Source: Allobosea sp. Tri-44 (GTDB lineage: Bacteria > Pseudomonadota > Alphaproteobacteria > Rhizobiales > Beijerinckiaceae). Taken from it: a stretch of DNA of 64,000 nucleotides. The stretch lies in contig NZ_NBDP01000064.1 in the NCBI RefSeq assembly GCF_004123845.1, forward strand, positions 62,001-126,000, written 5' to 3'. The position numbers were made by a program, and so were the translations under genes. Shown here one piece after another: positions 62,247 to 64,000 of the stretch (position 1 is its first letter; each line of letters begins with the position of its first letter). A model generated the notes under the pieces. That model did not search any database. It was not told where the DNA came from and was given only the letters and a program-made list of their open reading frames with translations.

Positions 62247-63632
62247 TCAACCCTTCCGGAGGATCTCGACCAGGGCTGCGGCCCGCATCAGCTTCGGTTC
62301 GCGTCGCTTGGCTTCGGCGGCGAGGCCATGACCGCGCAGCGTCTCGATCGCCATGACGAGTTCCGTGGTCGCTTTCTCGGCCTCGATGCGATCACGCGTG
62401 CGATCGGCGAGTTCCAGCCGCGCCTCGGCCCGATTGGCGGCACTTTGCGCCCAGAGCGAGGGCACGATCTCGCGGCGCCGGACCTCCAGCGCCGCGTCGA
62501 AGGCAGCGATCGCCTCCTCCAGCACGACCGGCTCGCGATAATAGGCGGCGAGGCCGACCAGCGCGGCGCCGATTCGATCCTGCACCTCGGCCCAGTCGAG
62601 CGGAACGCTCTCGCGGGGACGGTCCTCGAGCACGAGCTTGAAACAGTTCACGGCGGCTTCGAAGGCGGCGCCCCCGCTGGCACGCAAGCCGAGCGCGACA
62701 TGCGCCTTGCCGAGTTCCCATTGCAGCCTCGCCCATTCGCGCGGCATGTCCGCACGCGTCAGGCCGGACAGCCCGGCGCGAAAGGCGGCGACGCTCTCAT
62801 CGAGCAGTGCCGCATCGTCCTCGGTCTCGCCAAGGCGCAGCAAAGCCTCGCCGAGCCTGGTCTGCAAGGTGGCCCAGAGCCGCGGCGCCTTGGCGCGGGT
62901 CAGATCGTCGAGGGTGGTGCGATAGATCTCGGCCACCTGCCGCAGCAGCCTGCCACCATCGTCGAAATGCGAGAGGCCGGTGAGCGAGCGCGCCAGCCTG
63001 AGCTGCGTCTCGGCCCAGGGCACGGTCTCATCGAAATTATCGAGCTTGGCGAGAATACCACGCAATTGCTCGATCGCCGCGACGAAAGCGGACCTGTCGG
63101 AAAAGTCGGCGCCCTTGCGGGCCAGCGCATCGGCCTGCATCCAGGCATAGCCGCGCCCGCTCTCGGCGTCGGCCGACGCCGCGATCAGCGCAGCTTCCGC
63201 GAAGCGCTCGGCCGCCTCGCTATAGGCCTTGGGATTGAGCTGAAGTATCGCGGCGGCGGCGCGATCGCCGCGGCCAGCCGCAGCCGCCAGAAGCCGCTCC
63301 TTCGACATCTTGTCGAGCGCGACCGTGCCGTCGAGATTTCGCTGCTCCGCCTGAGCCAGGATGCGATCCACGTCCGCAAGACGCCCTTCGGCCAGCTGAC
63401 GCGCCGCCTCCGCGCGCAGGCGGTCAAGTTCAGGATCGACACCGGACGGCTTCAGCAGCCGGGCATGCAGGGCCTTGTAATCACCCGCCTTGCGGATGAG
63501 ATCGTGCTCGATGCGGCTGAAATCAGTCTTGCCGGGCGCTGCCATCGAGGCGAGGACGCCCAGCAGCAGCGCGGGGGGGACGCCCTCGCGCTGCGAGACC
63601 CGTGCCAGGATGGTGGCGAGTTCCGGATTCAC
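62247..63632 (-). CDS. Helical-repeat (TPR-like) protein, unknown
   Basis: 461 residues, no signal peptide or membrane helix. The C-terminal half is made of about four units spaced some 45-55 residues apart, each ending 'P-x-x-W-A-x-x-Q-x-x-L-G-x-A', for example RAKAPRLWATLQTRLGEALLRLG, RADMPREWARLQWELGKAHVALG, ESVPLDWAEVQDRIGAALVGLA and EIVPSLWAQSAANRAEARLEL. This resembles atypical TPR repeats found next to protein-interaction or NTPase domains. The N-terminal 150 residues are Ala/Leu-rich helices. No enzyme motif is seen and I do not recognise the family. Confidence 0.75.
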   Translation of the reverse strand: MNPELATILARVSQREGVPPALLLGVLASMAAPGKTDFSRIEHDLIRKAGDYKALHARLLKPSGVDPELDRLRAEAARQLAEGRLADVDRILAQAEQRNLDGTVALDKMSKERLLAAAAGRGDRAAAAILQLNPKAYSEAAERFAEAALIAASADAESGRGYAWMQADALARKGADFSDRSAFVAAIEQLRGILAKLDNFDETVPWAETQLRLARSLTGLSHFDDGGRLLRQVAEIYRTTLDDLTRAKAPRLWATLQTRLGEALLRLGETEDDAALLDESVAAFRAGLSGLTRADMPREWARLQWELGKAHVALGLRASGGAAFEAAVNCFKLVLEDRPRESVPLDWAEVQDRIGAALVGLAAYYREPVVLEEAIAAFDAALEVRRREIVPSLWAQSAANRAEARLELADRTRDRIEAEKATTELVMAIETLRGHGLAAEAKRREPKLMRAAALVEILRKG

Positions 63633-63664
63633 GTTTCGAGCCCGCCACCTCTGCGCAATAGCGG

Positions 63665-64000
63665 TCAGACCGCGGCGATGACCGCGATCTCGACGGTGTA
63701 TTGCGGGCCGGCGAGCTTGGCCTCGACGGTGGCGCGGCCAGGCGTGTTGCCCGCCGAGACCCAGCCGTCCCAGACTGCGTTCATCTCGGCGAAGGTCGAC
63801 ATGTCGGAGAGCCAGATGTTGACCATCAGCAGCTTCGACTTGTCGGTGCCGGCCTCGGCGAGAAGCCCGTCGATGATCGAGAGGATGTCCTTGGTCTGCT
63901 CACCGACGCTCTTGCCGGCCGCCGCACCGGCGACCTGACCGGCGAGATAGACCGTGTTGCCATGCACGACGGCCTTCGACATGCGGGGGCCGGGGGCAAT
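63665..64000 (-). CDS. RidA family protein (5' end outside window)
   Basis: The frame is open to the right edge; 112 codons are visible, beginning IAPGPRMSKAVVHGNTVYLAGQVA. In homologues the PRMSKAVVHG segment lies about ten residues after the real start, so the internal Met at 63982 is probably not the start and a few residues are missing. NIWLSDMSTFAEMNAVWDGWVSAGNTPGRATVEAKLAGPQYTVEI is a clear RidA core with the catalytic Arg. It is a different subgroup from the RidA at 19036 (YjgF versus ring-type variant) and is not linked to a dehydratase. Confidence 0.9.
   Translation of the reverse strand: MAPGPRMSKAVVHGNTVYLAGQVAGAAAGKSVGEQTKDILSIIDGLLAEAGTDKSKLLMVNIWLSDMSTFAEMNAVWDGWVSAGNTPGRATVEAKLAGPQYTVEIAVIAAV

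Noticed and set aside
62328..63938. 536-codon antisense frame across the helical-repeat gene and RidA
   Set aside because: Covers parts of two real genes on the other strand, with Arg/Gln/Gly-rich shadow composition.

Overview
The window looks like a chromosomal segment of an alphaproteobacterium of the order Hyphomicrobiales (Rhizobiales), most likely a Bosea-like genus. This placement is an inference from gene content, gene order and high GC; no rRNA gene is present to settle it. The supporting blocks are ubiB-ubiE-mutM-enoyl-CoA hydratase-rpsT-dnaA-dnaN-recF, the chvI-chvG-hprK-EIIA-HPr-ahcY-divL-tsaE cluster, regB-regA, an Flp/Cpa pilus locus, and a short palindromic repeat family of the kind common in this order.

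Layout. 1-4951: Flp (Tad) pilus genes (flp, cpaA, cpaB, cpaC, cpaD cut by the left edge, plus a separate small secretin-N-domain protein). 4980-10902: sugar and envelope genes (phosphomannomutase/phosphoglucomutase, retropepsin-like protease, a ribokinase/KDGal-kinase operon, aldose epimerase, L,D-transpeptidase). 11086-14427: ubiquinone synthesis and DNA repair (ubiB, ubiE, mutM). 14449-19431: assorted metabolism, including a LysR/NTF2-like divergent pair, enoyl-CoA hydratase, and a PLP dehydratase translationally coupled to a RidA deaminase. 19601-24679: rpsT, dnaA, dnaN, recF. 24804-31845: LysE exporter, cupin, ankyrin protein, hrcA divergent from rph-rdgB-hemW, and a Tat-exported SMP-30 lactonase.

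31858-42405 is a long minus-strand regulatory block. ChvI/ChvG (envelope or acid sensing) lies with a truncated HPr kinase, EIIA-Man and HPr (an incomplete, regulatory-type PTS). Then come S-adenosylhomocysteinase, a DivL-type pseudo-kinase in which the phosphoacceptor His is Tyr, and a TsaE-AmgK fusion. A DUF4258/DUF2283 toxin-antitoxin-like pair sits between HPr and ahcY. 42554-53866: HugZ-like protein, pckA (a known ChvI target in relatives), a second LysR with a drug-type MFS exporter, intracellular PHB depolymerase, and RegB-RegA overlapping a group III truncated hemoglobin. 53962-58997: mmcB and an O-antigen/capsule-type set (WecA-like transferase, two SDR sugar enzymes, TetR regulator). 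59146-64000: cobyric acid synthase, aminotransferase, a helical-repeat protein of unknown role, and a RidA protein cut by the right edge.

No rRNA, tRNA, CRISPR array, insertion sequence or prophage was seen. Nothing here is clearly a new multi-gene system. The observations most worth checking are the Tyr-type DivL, the perfect operator palindrome and flanking inverted repeat upstream of ahcY, the TetR nested operator, the repeat family with compensatory stem changes, and the DUF4258/DUF2283 pair inserted in a normally conserved cluster.
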